Positions 17,223 through 25,761 of a stretch of DNA of 64,000 nt are shown in pieces. Every line of letters begins with the position of its first letter. The stretch's first letter is position 1. Both the position numbers and the translations under genes were made by a program. The notes beneath the pieces were generated by a model. That model was not told the origin of the DNA. It saw only the letters and a list, made by a program, of their open reading frames with translations, and did not search any database. Source of the DNA: Duganella dendranthematis (GTDB lineage: Bacteria > Pseudomonadota > Gammaproteobacteria > Burkholderiales > Burkholderiaceae_D); contig NZ_CP051684.1 in NCBI RefSeq assembly GCF_012849375.1, positions 6,138,001-6,202,000 on the forward strand. The letters run 5' to 3'.

Positions 17223-18482
17223 ATGAGTTTCGATATCGCACTGTCCGGCATCCAGGCCATCAACGAATCGCTGGACGTCACCAGCCACAACATCGCCAAT
17301 GCCGGCACCTACGGCTATAAATCGAACCGCGCCAACTTTGCCACGCTGGTGGCCGGCAGCCAGCTGAACGGCGTGCAGGTCGGTTCGACCACGCAAAGCA
17401 TCGGTCTGTCGGGCGGCATCCTGAACACCGGCAACAACCTGGACGCGTCGATCAGCGGCCGCGGCTTCTTCGTCACGCGCACCGCCAACAACAGCATGCA
17501 GTACACCCGCGTCGGCATCTTCGACACCTCGCTCGACGGTTACTTGGTGGACGCTTCCGGCCGCCGCGTGCAAGGCATGGCGATCACGCCGCCAAGCACC
17601 GAACTGGGCGCCGAGGGCGACCTGGCGATTCCGAACAAATCGATCCCGGCGCAGATCACCACCAAGGCCACCTATGTGGGCAACCTGTCGGCCGACTGGA
17701 CCGTGAAGGACGCTTTCCCAGACGACGTGACGCCAACCACGCCGCCGGATCCATCTACCTACAACGTCAGCAAGTCGACCGACATGTACGACAGCGTCGG
17801 CACCAAACACGTGCTGACGCAGTACTTCAGCATGACCGGCCCAGGCGCGGTGACGGTGAATTACGCGCTTGACGGCAACCTGGTCGGCCCGGCCAAGGAA
17901 CTGGCATTCGACCCGGGCACCGGCCAGCTGAACGCCGACGCCGACAGCACCAAGACCGTCAACGCTCTCGATTTTTCGCAGCTGGACACCACCGACGCCA
18001 CCAAGTGGCCGAAGTTCGCCAGCGGCGCCAAAATGAGCGGCGCCGTCACCATCGACTACACCGGCACCACCTACTTCGCCGGCGAGACCTCAACCGCCTC
18101 CAACTCGCCGGTTGACGGTTACAGCGCCGGCGCATTTTCCGGCGTCTCGCTGGGTACCGATGGTTCGGTGATCGCCAAGTACACCAACGGCCAGAGCCAG
18201 ACCGTCGGCCGCGTGGTGCTGGCCACCTTCGCCAACGAGCAGGGCCTGACCCAGGTCAGCGACACCAGCTGGGAAGCCTCGACCGCCTCCGGCACCGCCA
18301 ATACCGACGTCGCCGGTGTCGGTGTCAACGGCACGCTGAACGTCGCCACGCTGGAACAGTCGAACGTCGACATCACCTCGGAACTGGTCGGTCTGATGAC
18401 CTCGCAGCGTAACTACCAGGCCAACTCCAAAGTGATCCAGACCGAAAGCACCATGCTGCAATCGCTGATGCAGGCGATCTAA
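17223..18482 (+). CDS. flgE: Flagellar hook protein FlgE
   Basis: FlgE is the subunit of the hook, the flexible joint between rod and filament. The 419-residue product has the rod/hook N-terminal signature (ALSGIQAINESLDVTSHNIANAGTYGYK, with the key part SHNIANAGTYGYK). Its variable middle domains resemble the FlgE D1/D2 domains. The C-terminal block NVDITSELVGLMTSQRNYQA is the family hallmark. AGGAAGG lies just before the start at 17223. Confidence 0.97.
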   Translation: MSFDIALSGIQAINESLDVTSHNIANAGTYGYKSNRANFATLVAGSQLNGVQVGSTTQSIGLSGGILNTGNNLDASISGRGFFVTRTANNSMQYTRVGIFDTSLDGYLVDASGRRVQGMAITPPSTELGAEGDLAIPNKSIPAQITTKATYVGNLSADWTVKDAFPDDVTPTTPPDPSTYNVSKSTDMYDSVGTKHVLTQYFSMTGPGAVTVNYALDGNLVGPAKELAFDPGTGQLNADADSTKTVNALDFSQLDTTDATKWPKFASGAKMSGAVTIDYTGTTYFAGETSTASNSPVDGYSAGAFSGVSLGTDGSVIAKYTNGQSQTVGRVVLATFANEQGLTQVSDTSWEASTASGTANTDVAGVGVNGTLNVATLEQSNVDITSELVGLMTSQRNYQANSKVIQTESTMLQSLMQAI

Positions 18483-18492
18483 GGACTAACCG

Positions 18493-19224
18493 ATGGATGC
18501 GCTGATTTACACCGCCATGAGCGGGGCCGAACGGGCCCTGCGCGGCCAACAGGTCCACGCCAACAACCTGGCCAACGTCGACACCGGCGGTTTCCGCGCC
18601 AATATGGAGCTGACCACCGCGCAGACCGTCAACGGCTACGGCTACGACGACCGCCACATGGCGCAGTTGCAGGCCAATAGCGTGTCGACCAAACCGGGCA
18701 CGATGAAGAGCACCGGCCGCGAGCTCGACGTGGCGGTGGCCGGCGCCGGCTTCCTGACGGTGCAGACCGCCGGTGGCGGCGAAGCCTACACCCGCGCCGG
18801 CAATATGGTGCTGGATGAAACCGGCACGCTGCGCGTCAACGGCGACGTGGTGATGGGCGAAGGCGGTCCGATCACGCTGCCGGAGTACACCCGTATCGAC
18901 ATCGGCAACGATGGCACCATTTCGATCCAGGCGCCCGGCACCACCATCATGCAAACCATCGACAAGCTGCGTCTGGTCAAGGCCGAAGGATCGGAACTGA
19001 CCAAGAACGAAGCCGGCCTGCTGGTGGCGCGCGATGGCGCGCCGCTGGCCACCGACCCGAGCGTAGTGGTGCGGCCCGGCCACCTGGAAGGCAGCAATGT
19101 GTCGGCGGTCGAAGAAATGGTCGCCACCATGAGCCTGAACCGCACGTTTGAAATCCAGATGAAGTTGTTTACGTCGACCGATTCGATGACCGAAGCCGGC
19201 AACCGCCTGATTAGCGGCAGCTAA
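18493..19224 (+). CDS. flgF: Flagellar basal-body rod protein FlgF
   Basis: FlgF is a proximal rod protein. The 243-residue product begins MDALIYTAMSGAERALRGQQ, typical of FlgF, has NNLANVDTGGFRA, and ends with a conserved C-terminal block (VSAVEEMVATMSLNRTFEIQ). It lies 10 bases after flgE and 23 before flgG, in normal order. Confidence 0.97.
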   Translation: MDALIYTAMSGAERALRGQQVHANNLANVDTGGFRANMELTTAQTVNGYGYDDRHMAQLQANSVSTKPGTMKSTGRELDVAVAGAGFLTVQTAGGGEAYTRAGNMVLDETGTLRVNGDVVMGEGGPITLPEYTRIDIGNDGTISIQAPGTTIMQTIDKLRLVKAEGSELTKNEAGLLVARDGAPLATDPSVVVRPGHLEGSNVSAVEEMVATMSLNRTFEIQMKLFTSTDSMTEAGNRLISGS

Positions 19225-19247
19225 CCACACACCACCAGGGAGAAATC

Positions 19248-20039
19248 ATGAATCCAGCAATGTGGATCAGCAAAACCGGCGTGCAAGCTCAGGACATGAA
19301 GCTGCAAACCATCGCCAATAATCTGGCCAATGCCAACACGGTCGGCTTCAAGCGCGACCGCGCGGTGTTCGAAGACCTGTTCTACTCGGTCGAAGCACAG
19401 CCAGGCGCACAGCGCGCCGACAACAACACGCTGGCGCCGTCCGGCGTGCAGCTGGGTAACGGCGTGCACCTGGTCGGCACCCAGAAGGTGTTCACCCAGG
19501 GCGTGTTGCAAACCACCAGCCGCGACCTCGACATTTCGGTGATGGGCAATGGCTTCCTGTCGGTGCGCCAGCCGAACGGCGAAACCGCCTACACCCGCGC
19601 CGGCCAGTTGCAGGTCGACGCCAATGGCATCCTGGTCAACGCCAGCGGCCTGCCGCTGATTCCGCAGATCACCGTGCCGGCCAACGCCACCGCGCTGACC
19701 ATCGGCGAAGACGGCACCGTGTCGGCCAAGATCGCCGACAACGTCACGCCGCAGGCGCTGGGCCAGCTGACGCTGACCTCGTTCATCAACCCGACCGGCC
19801 TGCTGGCCCTGGGTGAGAACCTGTTCGCCGAAACGCCGTCGTCGGGCACGCCGACCGAAGGCCAGCCGGGTACCGCCCAGTGGGGCAAGATCAAGCAAGG
19901 CACGCTGGAAGGCTCGAACGTCCAGGTGGTCGAAGAGATGGTCGACATGATTGCAGCCCAGCGCACCTACGAGATGAACACCAAGGTGCTGTCGGCAGCC
20001 GACAATATGCTGCAGTACCTGTCGGCGGCGGCACGCTGA
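19248..20039 (+). CDS. flgG: Flagellar basal-body rod protein FlgG
   Basis: FlgG builds the distal rod. The 263-residue product opens MNPAMWISKTGVQAQDMKLQ and carries TIANNLANANTVGFKRDRA and EDLFYSVEAQPGAQ, both FlgG marks. The C-terminal block is NVQVVEEMVDMIAAQRTYEM. The stop shares a base with the start of flgH (TGATG), so translation is probably coupled. Confidence 0.98.
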   Translation: MNPAMWISKTGVQAQDMKLQTIANNLANANTVGFKRDRAVFEDLFYSVEAQPGAQRADNNTLAPSGVQLGNGVHLVGTQKVFTQGVLQTTSRDLDISVMGNGFLSVRQPNGETAYTRAGQLQVDANGILVNASGLPLIPQITVPANATALTIGEDGTVSAKIADNVTPQALGQLTLTSFINPTGLLALGENLFAETPSSGTPTEGQPGTAQWGKIKQGTLEGSNVQVVEEMVDMIAAQRTYEMNTKVLSAADNMLQYLSAAAR

Positions 20040-20710
20040 TGCACACCGCACTGCGCTCCACGCTGCTGCTGGCGACGCTGGCCCTGGCCGGCTGCGCCCA
20101 GTTGCAGCCGCCGGCGGTGCGGCCCGGTCCGTCCGACGAACCGCCACCGGCGGCTCGCAACAGCGGCCCGCGCGGCGTCTCGGGCGGCGTGTTCAGCTCC
20201 GACGTCGGCCTGTCGCTGACCTCGGACAGCCGCGCCTTCCGCGTCGGCGACGTGGTCACCGTCAACCTGCTGGAAACCACACAGGCCAGCAAGAAGGCCG
20301 GCACCAGCTATTCCAAGCAGTCGGCCGACAACATCAACGCGCCTAATCTGCTGGGCAAGACCTTCGGCAAGGCGGCGATCGGCCTGGGCGCCTCCAACAC
20401 CTTTGCCGGCGACGCCACCAGCACCCAGCAGAACGCCTTGACCGGCGCCATCACCGTGATCGTGCAGGAAGTGCTGCCGAACGGCCTGCTGCGCATCTCC
20501 GGCGAAAAAACCCTGACCCTGAACAACGGCGAAGAATATGTGCGCCTGCGCGGCTACCTGCGCGCGGCCGATATCGACGCCGACAACCAGGTGTCGTCAC
20601 AACGCATCGCCAACGCCCGCATCGCCTACTCGGCGCAAGGCACGCTGGCCGAAACCCAGCAGCCGGGTTGGCTGACGCGCTTCTTCAACGGCCCATTGAT
20701 GCCGTTCTGA
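20039..20710 (+). CDS. flgH: Flagellar L-ring lipoprotein FlgH
   Basis: FlgH forms the outer-membrane L ring. The 223-residue product has a lipoprotein signal peptide with lipobox LALAGC, placing the acylated Cys at about residue 19. The family segments RAFRVGDVVTVNLLETTQASK, shown in part, and GEKTLTLNNGEEYVRLRG follow. I chose ATG 20039, which overlaps the flgG stop as TGATG; the frame stays open upstream only as a shadow of flgG. Confidence 0.97.
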   Translation: MHTALRSTLLLATLALAGCAQLQPPAVRPGPSDEPPPAARNSGPRGVSGGVFSSDVGLSLTSDSRAFRVGDVVTVNLLETTQASKKAGTSYSKQSADNINAPNLLGKTFGKAAIGLGASNTFAGDATSTQQNALTGAITVIVQEVLPNGLLRISGEKTLTLNNGEEYVRLRGYLRAADIDADNQVSSQRIANARIAYSAQGTLAETQQPGWLTRFFNGPLMPF

Positions 20711-20735
20711 GTTTTACTGAAAGACGGGTGACCAC

Positions 20736-21848
20736 ATGAATTTCCGCAAGTTTATCGCCGTGTCCCTGGCGCTCAGCATGACGCTGGGCGCCACCCTGCC
20801 GGTGCAGGCCGCGCAGGCGCTGCGCAATCTGGTCGCCATCGAGGGCGTGCGTGACAATCCGCTGGTCGGCTACGGCCTGGTGGTCGGCCTGAACGGCAGC
20901 GGCGACTCGACCCAGGTCAAGTTCTCCAGCCAGTCCGTGATCAATATGCTCAAGCAGTTCGGCGTCAAGGTGCCGGACGGCACTGACGCCAAATCGAAAA
21001 ACGTCGCCACCGTGATGGTGTCGGCGGTGTTCCCGCCCGGCTACCGCAAGGGCCAGTCGATCGACGTGGTGGTGTCGTCGATGGGCGACGCCAAGAGCCT
21101 GCGCGGCGGCGCCCTCCTGCTGACCCCACTGCGCGCGGCCGACGGCGAAACCTATGCGCTGGCGCAAGGCAATGTGGTGGTGGGCGGCTACAGCGCCCAG
21201 GGCAAGTCGGGCTCGTCGATTACCGTCAACACGCCGACCTCCGGCCGCATTCCAAGCGGCGCCAATATCGAACGCGAAATCCCGAGCGACTTCAACACCA
21301 AGCCGTCGGTGCGCCTGTCGCTGCGCCATCCCCACTTTGAAACGGCGATCAACATCGTCAACTCGATCAACAAGCGCTTCGGCGACATCGCCACCGCCAG
21401 CGACGCCACCAGCGTCGACGTGGTGGCGCCGGCCAATCCGACCCAGCGCGTGGCCTTCATGGCCAAGCTGGAGTCGATGAATGTGGAAGTGGGCGAAGAT
21501 GCGCCGAAAGTGGTGTTCAATTCCCGCACCGGCACCGTGGTGATCGCCGAAGGCCTGCGCGTGCGCGCCGCCGCCGTCACCCACGGTTCGCTGAAGGTGG
21601 TGATTTCCGAATCGACCAAGGTCAGCCAGCCGAACGCGCTGGCCGGCGGCACCACCGTGTCGTCGCCGCAGTCGCAGGTCAGCGCCGACCAGGGCCCGGC
21701 CCAGATGTTCAAATGGCCGGCCGGCGCCAAGCTGCAATCGATTATCGACGTGGTCAACAGCCTCGGCGCCACCCCGGACGACATCATGGCGATCCTGCAG
21801 GCGCTCGATCAGGCCGGCGCCATCGAAGGCGAACTGGTCGTCATTTAA
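20736..21848 (+). CDS. flgI: Flagellar P-ring protein FlgI
   Basis: FlgI forms the periplasmic P ring around the rod. The 370-residue product has a cleavable signal peptide (about 25 residues, ending VQAAQA). The mature protein starts with [30 protein letters not shown], shown only in part as [20 protein letters not shown], the strongest FlgI mark. Length and order are normal. Its chaperone FlgA is encoded divergently 5 kb upstream. Confidence 0.98.
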   Translation: MNFRKFIAVSLALSMTLGATLPVQAAQALRNLVAIEGVRDNPLVGYGLVVGLNGSGDSTQVKFSSQSVINMLKQFGVKVPDGTDAKSKNVATVMVSAVFPPGYRKGQSIDVVVSSMGDAKSLRGGALLLTPLRAADGETYALAQGNVVVGGYSAQGKSGSSITVNTPTSGRIPSGANIEREIPSDFNTKPSVRLSLRHPHFETAINIVNSINKRFGDIATASDATSVDVVAPANPTQRVAFMAKLESMNVEVGEDAPKVVFNSRTGTVVIAEGLRVRAAAVTHGSLKVVISESTKVSQPNALAGGTTVSSPQSQVSADQGPAQMFKWPAGAKLQSIIDVVNSLGATPDDIMAILQALDQAGAIEGELVVI

Positions 21849-21857
21849 GGATTCCGC

Positions 21858-22301
21858 ATGAACTTCGACACTCCCCTCGACCGCAACCTGGCCAACGGCG
21901 TCGCCGGCCAGCTGAGCAGCACCGCCGTGGCGCCGCAAGCGGCGGCGCCGGGCGACACCGTCGATCCGGCCTACCGCGCCAAGGCCACCGAGGCGGCGGT
22001 CAAGTTTGAAAGCTTCTTCATCGGCCACATGCTGCACCAGATGCGCGACGGCACCCGCGCGCTGGCGGCCGACGACAGCCCGAGCAAGGACCGCATCAAC
22101 CAGGACATGCTGGACATGGCCGACAACCTGGTGGCCGACCAGCTGGCCGGCAAACGCGCCTTCGGCGTGGCCGACGCCATCCTGCGCCAGCTGCTGCCGG
22201 CCGCCCCGGCCGTCCCCGCCACCACGGTCGCCGTCAATAATTCCTCCGCAAAAGTTTCCGAATCGCAAAATTCTCCGGAATCGCTTAATCAGCAGCAATA
22301 A
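21858..22301 (+). CDS. flgJ: Rod-cap protein FlgJ, rod-binding domain only
   Basis: FlgJ caps the growing rod. This 147-residue product contains only the N-terminal rod-binding domain: KATEAAVKFESFFIGHMLHQMR and the AFGVADAILRQL helix. The C-terminal muramidase half of the classical 300-residue protein is missing. It is not a truncation by mutation: the tail is clean, and a separate muramidase gene is present at 14095. Single-domain FlgJ is known from other bacteria, where another enzyme supplies the wall-cutting activity. Confidence 0.93.
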   Translation: MNFDTPLDRNLANGVAGQLSSTAVAPQAAAPGDTVDPAYRAKATEAAVKFESFFIGHMLHQMRDGTRALAADDSPSKDRINQDMLDMADNLVADQLAGKRAFGVADAILRQLLPAAPAVPATTVAVNNSSAKVSESQNSPESLNQQQ

Positions 22302-22325
22302 ACGGTCGCCCCTTATTACTATCGG

Positions 22326-22362
22326 ACCCGTGGGCGCCGGCGTTGTGCAGCGCGCCACGGGT
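22326..22362. promoter_or_regulatory. Stem-loop between flgJ and flgK
   Basis: ACCCGTGG at 22326-22333 pairs with CCACGGGT at 22355-22362, giving eight base pairs. With a one-base bulge, four more G-C pairs can form inside. No T-run follows, so it is unlikely to be a plain terminator. It may act as an mRNA processing or attenuation site between the hook-basal-body genes and flgKL. Confidence 0.5.
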
Positions 22363-22394
22363 TCCTCGGACTTCACCAGGAAAAGACCCGCACC

Positions 22395-23765
22395 ATGACC
22401 ATTACTTATAACGCACTGTCGGGCGCCCTGGCCGCCCAGGCCGCACTGAATACCGTCAGCCAGAATCTGGCCAACGTCCAGACCCCGGGCTACACCCGCC
22501 AGGGCGTGCTGCTGAAGGCGACCGCGTCCGATCCGGGCACGCTGTCGGCGGGCAATGGCGTGCAAATTGGTTCCTTGCTGCGCTTCAGCAATACCTACCA
22601 GCTGCAACAGATGTGGCGCGCCAATTCGGATCTGGGCGCACACGCGCAGACCCAGCCTTACCTGACGGCGCTGGAAACGGTCATGAGCGACGAGCAGTCC
22701 AGTATCAGTTATGGCATCGACAACTTTTTCAAGGCGCTCAATGCGGCCGGCGTCGATCCGACTTCCAGCCCGCTGCGCCAGCAGGTGGTCACCACGGCCA
22801 ACTCCATGGCCCAGCAGTTCAACTCGATTTACAACGTGGCTGCCAACCAGGTGATCTCGGTCACCCAGCAGCAGCAGGCGATCCTGCCGTCGCTGAACGA
22901 ATCGCTGGCCGGCATTGCCTTGCTGAACAAGCAGATCGTCTCGGTCGGCGGCACCGGCACCAACACCTCGGCGCTGATGGACAAGCGCGAACAGCTGATC
23001 GACAGCGTCTCGGCGCAGGTCGGCGTGGACGTGGTCTACAACCCGAACGGCAGCGTCAACGTCTCGCTGAAGAGCGGCGAGCCGCTGGTGATGAGCGACT
23101 CCGCCTCGACCGTGTCCTACAGCACCGAAAGCGGTTCGCCGGTGCTGCAGCTGAGCTACTCGAATGTCAAGTTCACGCTGGACGACACCAAGGTCGGCGG
23201 TCAGCTGGGCGGTTTGGGCGACTTCAAGCAAAACACGCTGATTCCGCTGCAGACCTCGATCAAGGAATTGGCTGACCAGGTCGCAACGCGGATCAACGCC
23301 GCCCAGGCCACCGGCTACACCGCCCCGGGCGTCACCGGCGAGCCGATGTTCGAGGTGCCCGCCACCACCGGCATCATGCAAATCAGTGACGGCTTTACCA
23401 GTGGCGGCCTGGCGTTCTCCAGCGACGGCACGCCGGGCGACAGCGGCAATCTGCAGAATCTGATTGACGTCAAGGGTCAGAAGATCCAGCTGTCCTCGCT
23501 CGGCAACACCGACGTGGTGCTGAGCGACGCCGACACCCAGCTGGTCGGCAAGCTGGGCATCCAGAGCCAGCAAAACCAGGCCCTGCTGGCGACCGCCACC
23601 ACCGTCCGTTCGCAGGCGGAAGACGACTGGAAATCCACCAGCGCCGTCAACAGCGACGAAGAAGGCATCAACCTGGTGGAATTCCAGAATATGTATCAGG
23701 CCAATATGAAGGTGATTGCCGTGGCCAATACCCTGTTTGAATCCACGCTGCAAATGTTCGGTTAA
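22395..23765 (+). CDS. flgK: Flagellar hook-associated protein 1 FlgK
   Basis: FlgK is the first of two junction proteins between hook and filament. The 456-residue product has the N-terminal signature ALNTVSQNLANVQTPGYTRQ and the C-terminal block INLVEFQNMYQANMKVIAVA with the QNMYQAN string typical of FlgK. At 456 residues it is shorter than the enteric protein (about 547), as in many species, because the outer domain is reduced. CACCAGGAAAAG upstream gives a fair binding site. flgL starts 10 bases after its stop. Confidence 0.97.
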   Translation: MTITYNALSGALAAQAALNTVSQNLANVQTPGYTRQGVLLKATASDPGTLSAGNGVQIGSLLRFSNTYQLQQMWRANSDLGAHAQTQPYLTALETVMSDEQSSISYGIDNFFKALNAAGVDPTSSPLRQQVVTTANSMAQQFNSIYNVAANQVISVTQQQQAILPSLNESLAGIALLNKQIVSVGGTGTNTSALMDKREQLIDSVSAQVGVDVVYNPNGSVNVSLKSGEPLVMSDSASTVSYSTESGSPVLQLSYSNVKFTLDDTKVGGQLGGLGDFKQNTLIPLQTSIKELADQVATRINAAQATGYTAPGVTGEPMFEVPATTGIMQISDGFTSGGLAFSSDGTPGDSGNLQNLIDVKGQKIQLSSLGNTDVVLSDADTQLVGKLGIQSQQNQALLATATTVRSQAEDDWKSTSAVNSDEEGINLVEFQNMYQANMKVIAVANTLFESTLQMFG

Positions 23766-23775
23766 GGAGAGCTTC

Positions 23776-24687
23776 ATGCGTATCGCCACCAGTCAATTCC
23801 AGGCCACCATGACGCGCAGCCTGCAATACAACCAGGGCCAGTTGTCCTCGCTGAGCGCGCAAATGTCCAGCGGCAACAAGATCCAGGTACCGTCCGACGA
23901 TCCGGTCACCGCCGTGCGCCTGTCGCGCCTGGCGCGCGAGGAAGCCATCCTCGGCCAGTACCAGGACAATATCGGCGCCATCAAGATCCGCCTGTCGTCC
24001 AACGAGACCTATCTGCAGAGCATGGTCAACGACATCACCCAGGCCCACGACCAGCTGGTGCTGGCGGCCGACGGCAGCAACACCGGCGACGACCTGAAGT
24101 CCATGGTGACCACCTTCACTTCACTGCGCGACAGCCTGCTGTACAGCGCCAACGAAAAAGACCAGGAGGGCAATTATGTGTTCTCCGGCACCGCTACCGG
24201 CACCCCGGCCATCAGTTACGATGCCAGCGCGCCGCTCGGTTCGCGCTACACCTTCAGCGGCAACACCAATCAGCAGAAGTCGGTGATCGGCAACGGTATC
24301 AGCCAGACCGTCAACGTTGACGTCTCCGGTCTGGAAGGCATGCTCAACAAGCTGGACACCACCATCGATGCCTTGTCGCAGACCACCGTCGACCCGGGCG
24401 ATCCAGCAGTCAAGGCCGCCATTGCCGACAGCATGGACAGCACCAGCGCGACGCTGGAGCTGGTAGCGGGCAAGATCGCCACCTTCGGCGGCGCGCAAAA
24501 CGTCATGGACACGCTGAACGGCAATCACGCCAACGTCAGCCTGTCGAACCAGAACGCGATTTTCGAATTGAATTCGCTGGACTACGGCCAGGCCACCGTC
24601 GAGCTGAACGGCTATAACACGGCGCTGCAAGCCTCGTACAAGGCTTACGCCAAAATCAGCGGCCTGTCGCTGTTCAACATCCTGTAA
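23776..24687 (+). CDS. flgL: Flagellar hook-associated protein 3 FlgL
   Basis: FlgL is the second junction protein, flagellin-like at both ends. The 303-residue product opens MRIATSQFQATMTRSLQYNQ and has the flagellin-type segment KIQVPSDDPVTAVRLSRLA. The C-terminal helix carries LDYGQATVELNGYNTALQAS. I chose ATG 23776 with AAGGAGAG upstream; the open frame extends 20 codons earlier, but that part lies inside flgK. Confidence 0.97.
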   Translation: MRIATSQFQATMTRSLQYNQGQLSSLSAQMSSGNKIQVPSDDPVTAVRLSRLAREEAILGQYQDNIGAIKIRLSSNETYLQSMVNDITQAHDQLVLAADGSNTGDDLKSMVTTFTSLRDSLLYSANEKDQEGNYVFSGTATGTPAISYDASAPLGSRYTFSGNTNQQKSVIGNGISQTVNVDVSGLEGMLNKLDTTIDALSQTTVDPGDPAVKAAIADSMDSTSATLELVAGKIATFGGAQNVMDTLNGNHANVSLSNQNAIFELNSLDYGQATVELNGYNTALQASYKAYAKISGLSLFNIL

Positions 24688-24707
24688 TTTTATAAGCGCC
24701 GCCTCGT

Positions 24708-25757
24708 ATGCAAATTTCGTCCGCCTCCACGCCTCCGGTGATTGTTCCCGGCGCCAACGCCGGCAGCAATGCCAGCGCGGTGGACGGTACCGCGCTGGGC
24801 TTGAACGGCGAAAACGCCGCCACCGCCACGCCGGTCACGCCGACCAATAATGCAGCGGCGCCGCTGCGGCGCGGTCTGAGCAATTGGGACCAGCCGCTGC
24901 AAGGCGATATCTCCGGCGCCCAGCAGGCGCTCGACTTTCTGGAACAGAGCGCGGCCCAGCTGCGCAGCCTGAAATCCGACCTCAGCACCCGGCTGGCGAC
25001 CCGCCAGCGTTCCGACGGCGCGCTGGAAGCACGGGTGCGCCAGTTTAGCAACAGCTGGCGCAGCCGCACCAGCGCCTCCGGCGGCACGCTCGACAGCCAG
25101 CTGAATTTCAGCACCAAGGGCAGCAACACCAGCTTCACCGTGCGCGGCCTGAACCTGAGCAACCTGCGCGGCGGCGCCCGCGAGGTGATCGCCGTCTCTA
25201 TTGGCGGCGGCCAGAATGTGCGCTCGGTGGTGCTGGAGCCGGGCTTGAGCGACGAGCAGATTGCTCAGCGCTTCAATGACGCGCTGGCGCCGGCCGGCGT
25301 GCGCGCCGAGATCAGCGACGACGGCCAGCTGACCTTTTCCACCGCGGAATCGCAGTGGGCCAATGTGCGCGACACCATCTCCCTGCAGGGCGGCGGCATC
25401 CGCTTCCCCGGCGGCCAGCTGACCCGCGTCAAGGCCGATGCGGAGGCGCCGCAAGTCGATCCGGACACCTGGCAAACCACCGACCTCGAATCGATCCGCA
25501 CCACGCTGGCCCAGGTGGTGCAGTCGCTGTCCAAGGTCGAGCAGTCGATCGCCTCGGTGCGCCAGGCGCTGGCCCAGGTCGCGGCCCGCGTGCAAAGCGC
25601 CGATCCGACCGCCACCAAGGGCGGCATGGACCAGGTGGCGCAGAATTTCGTCTCCACCACCAAGCAGCCCGGCTACCAGTCGCTGCTGTCGATCACCTCG
25701 GCGCTGGCCGGCATCAGCCGCGAGCGCGTGATGTCGCTGCTGCGCCTGCGTTCTTGA
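24708..25757 (+). CDS. Unassigned flagellar protein with a hook-IN-like motif
   Basis: I do not recognise this 349-residue product as a standard flagellar protein. It has no signal peptide or membrane helix. Residues about 60-110 look helical and polar. Residues about 160-212 (IAVSIGGGQ, then LSDEQIAQRFNDAL and DDGQLTFSTAE) follow the flagellin hook-IN pattern seen in FliD, FlgK and flagellins. The C-terminal 100 residues are again helical, with a run of small-residue heptads. It follows flgL by 20 bases on the same strand, so it is probably in the same transcript and may be a secreted accessory of the hook-filament junction. The start at 24708 has no clear ribosome binding site. Confidence 0.75.
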   Translation: MQISSASTPPVIVPGANAGSNASAVDGTALGLNGENAATATPVTPTNNAAAPLRRGLSNWDQPLQGDISGAQQALDFLEQSAAQLRSLKSDLSTRLATRQRSDGALEARVRQFSNSWRSRTSASGGTLDSQLNFSTKGSNTSFTVRGLNLSNLRGGAREVIAVSIGGGQNVRSVVLEPGLSDEQIAQRFNDALAPAGVRAEISDDGQLTFSTAESQWANVRDTISLQGGGIRFPGGQLTRVKADAEAPQVDPDTWQTTDLESIRTTLAQVVQSLSKVEQSIASVRQALAQVAARVQSADPTATKGGMDQVAQNFVSTTKQPGYQSLLSITSALAGISRERVMSLLRLRS

Positions 25758-25761
25758 ACCG

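Noticed and set aside
20685..23789. Open frame of 1034 codons on the minus strand opposite flgI, flgJ and flgK
   Set aside because: The plus-strand proteins here are full-length and conserved, and the minus frame is the mirror of their GC-rich codon use, giving a low-complexity His/Gln/Arg-rich product.
667..25757. Search for sigma-54 and sigma-28 promoters in the flagellar block
   Set aside because: The gaps ahead of fliE, fliD, flgB, flgM and flgK were read for GG-N10-GC and for sigma-28 elements; no site matched well enough to report.
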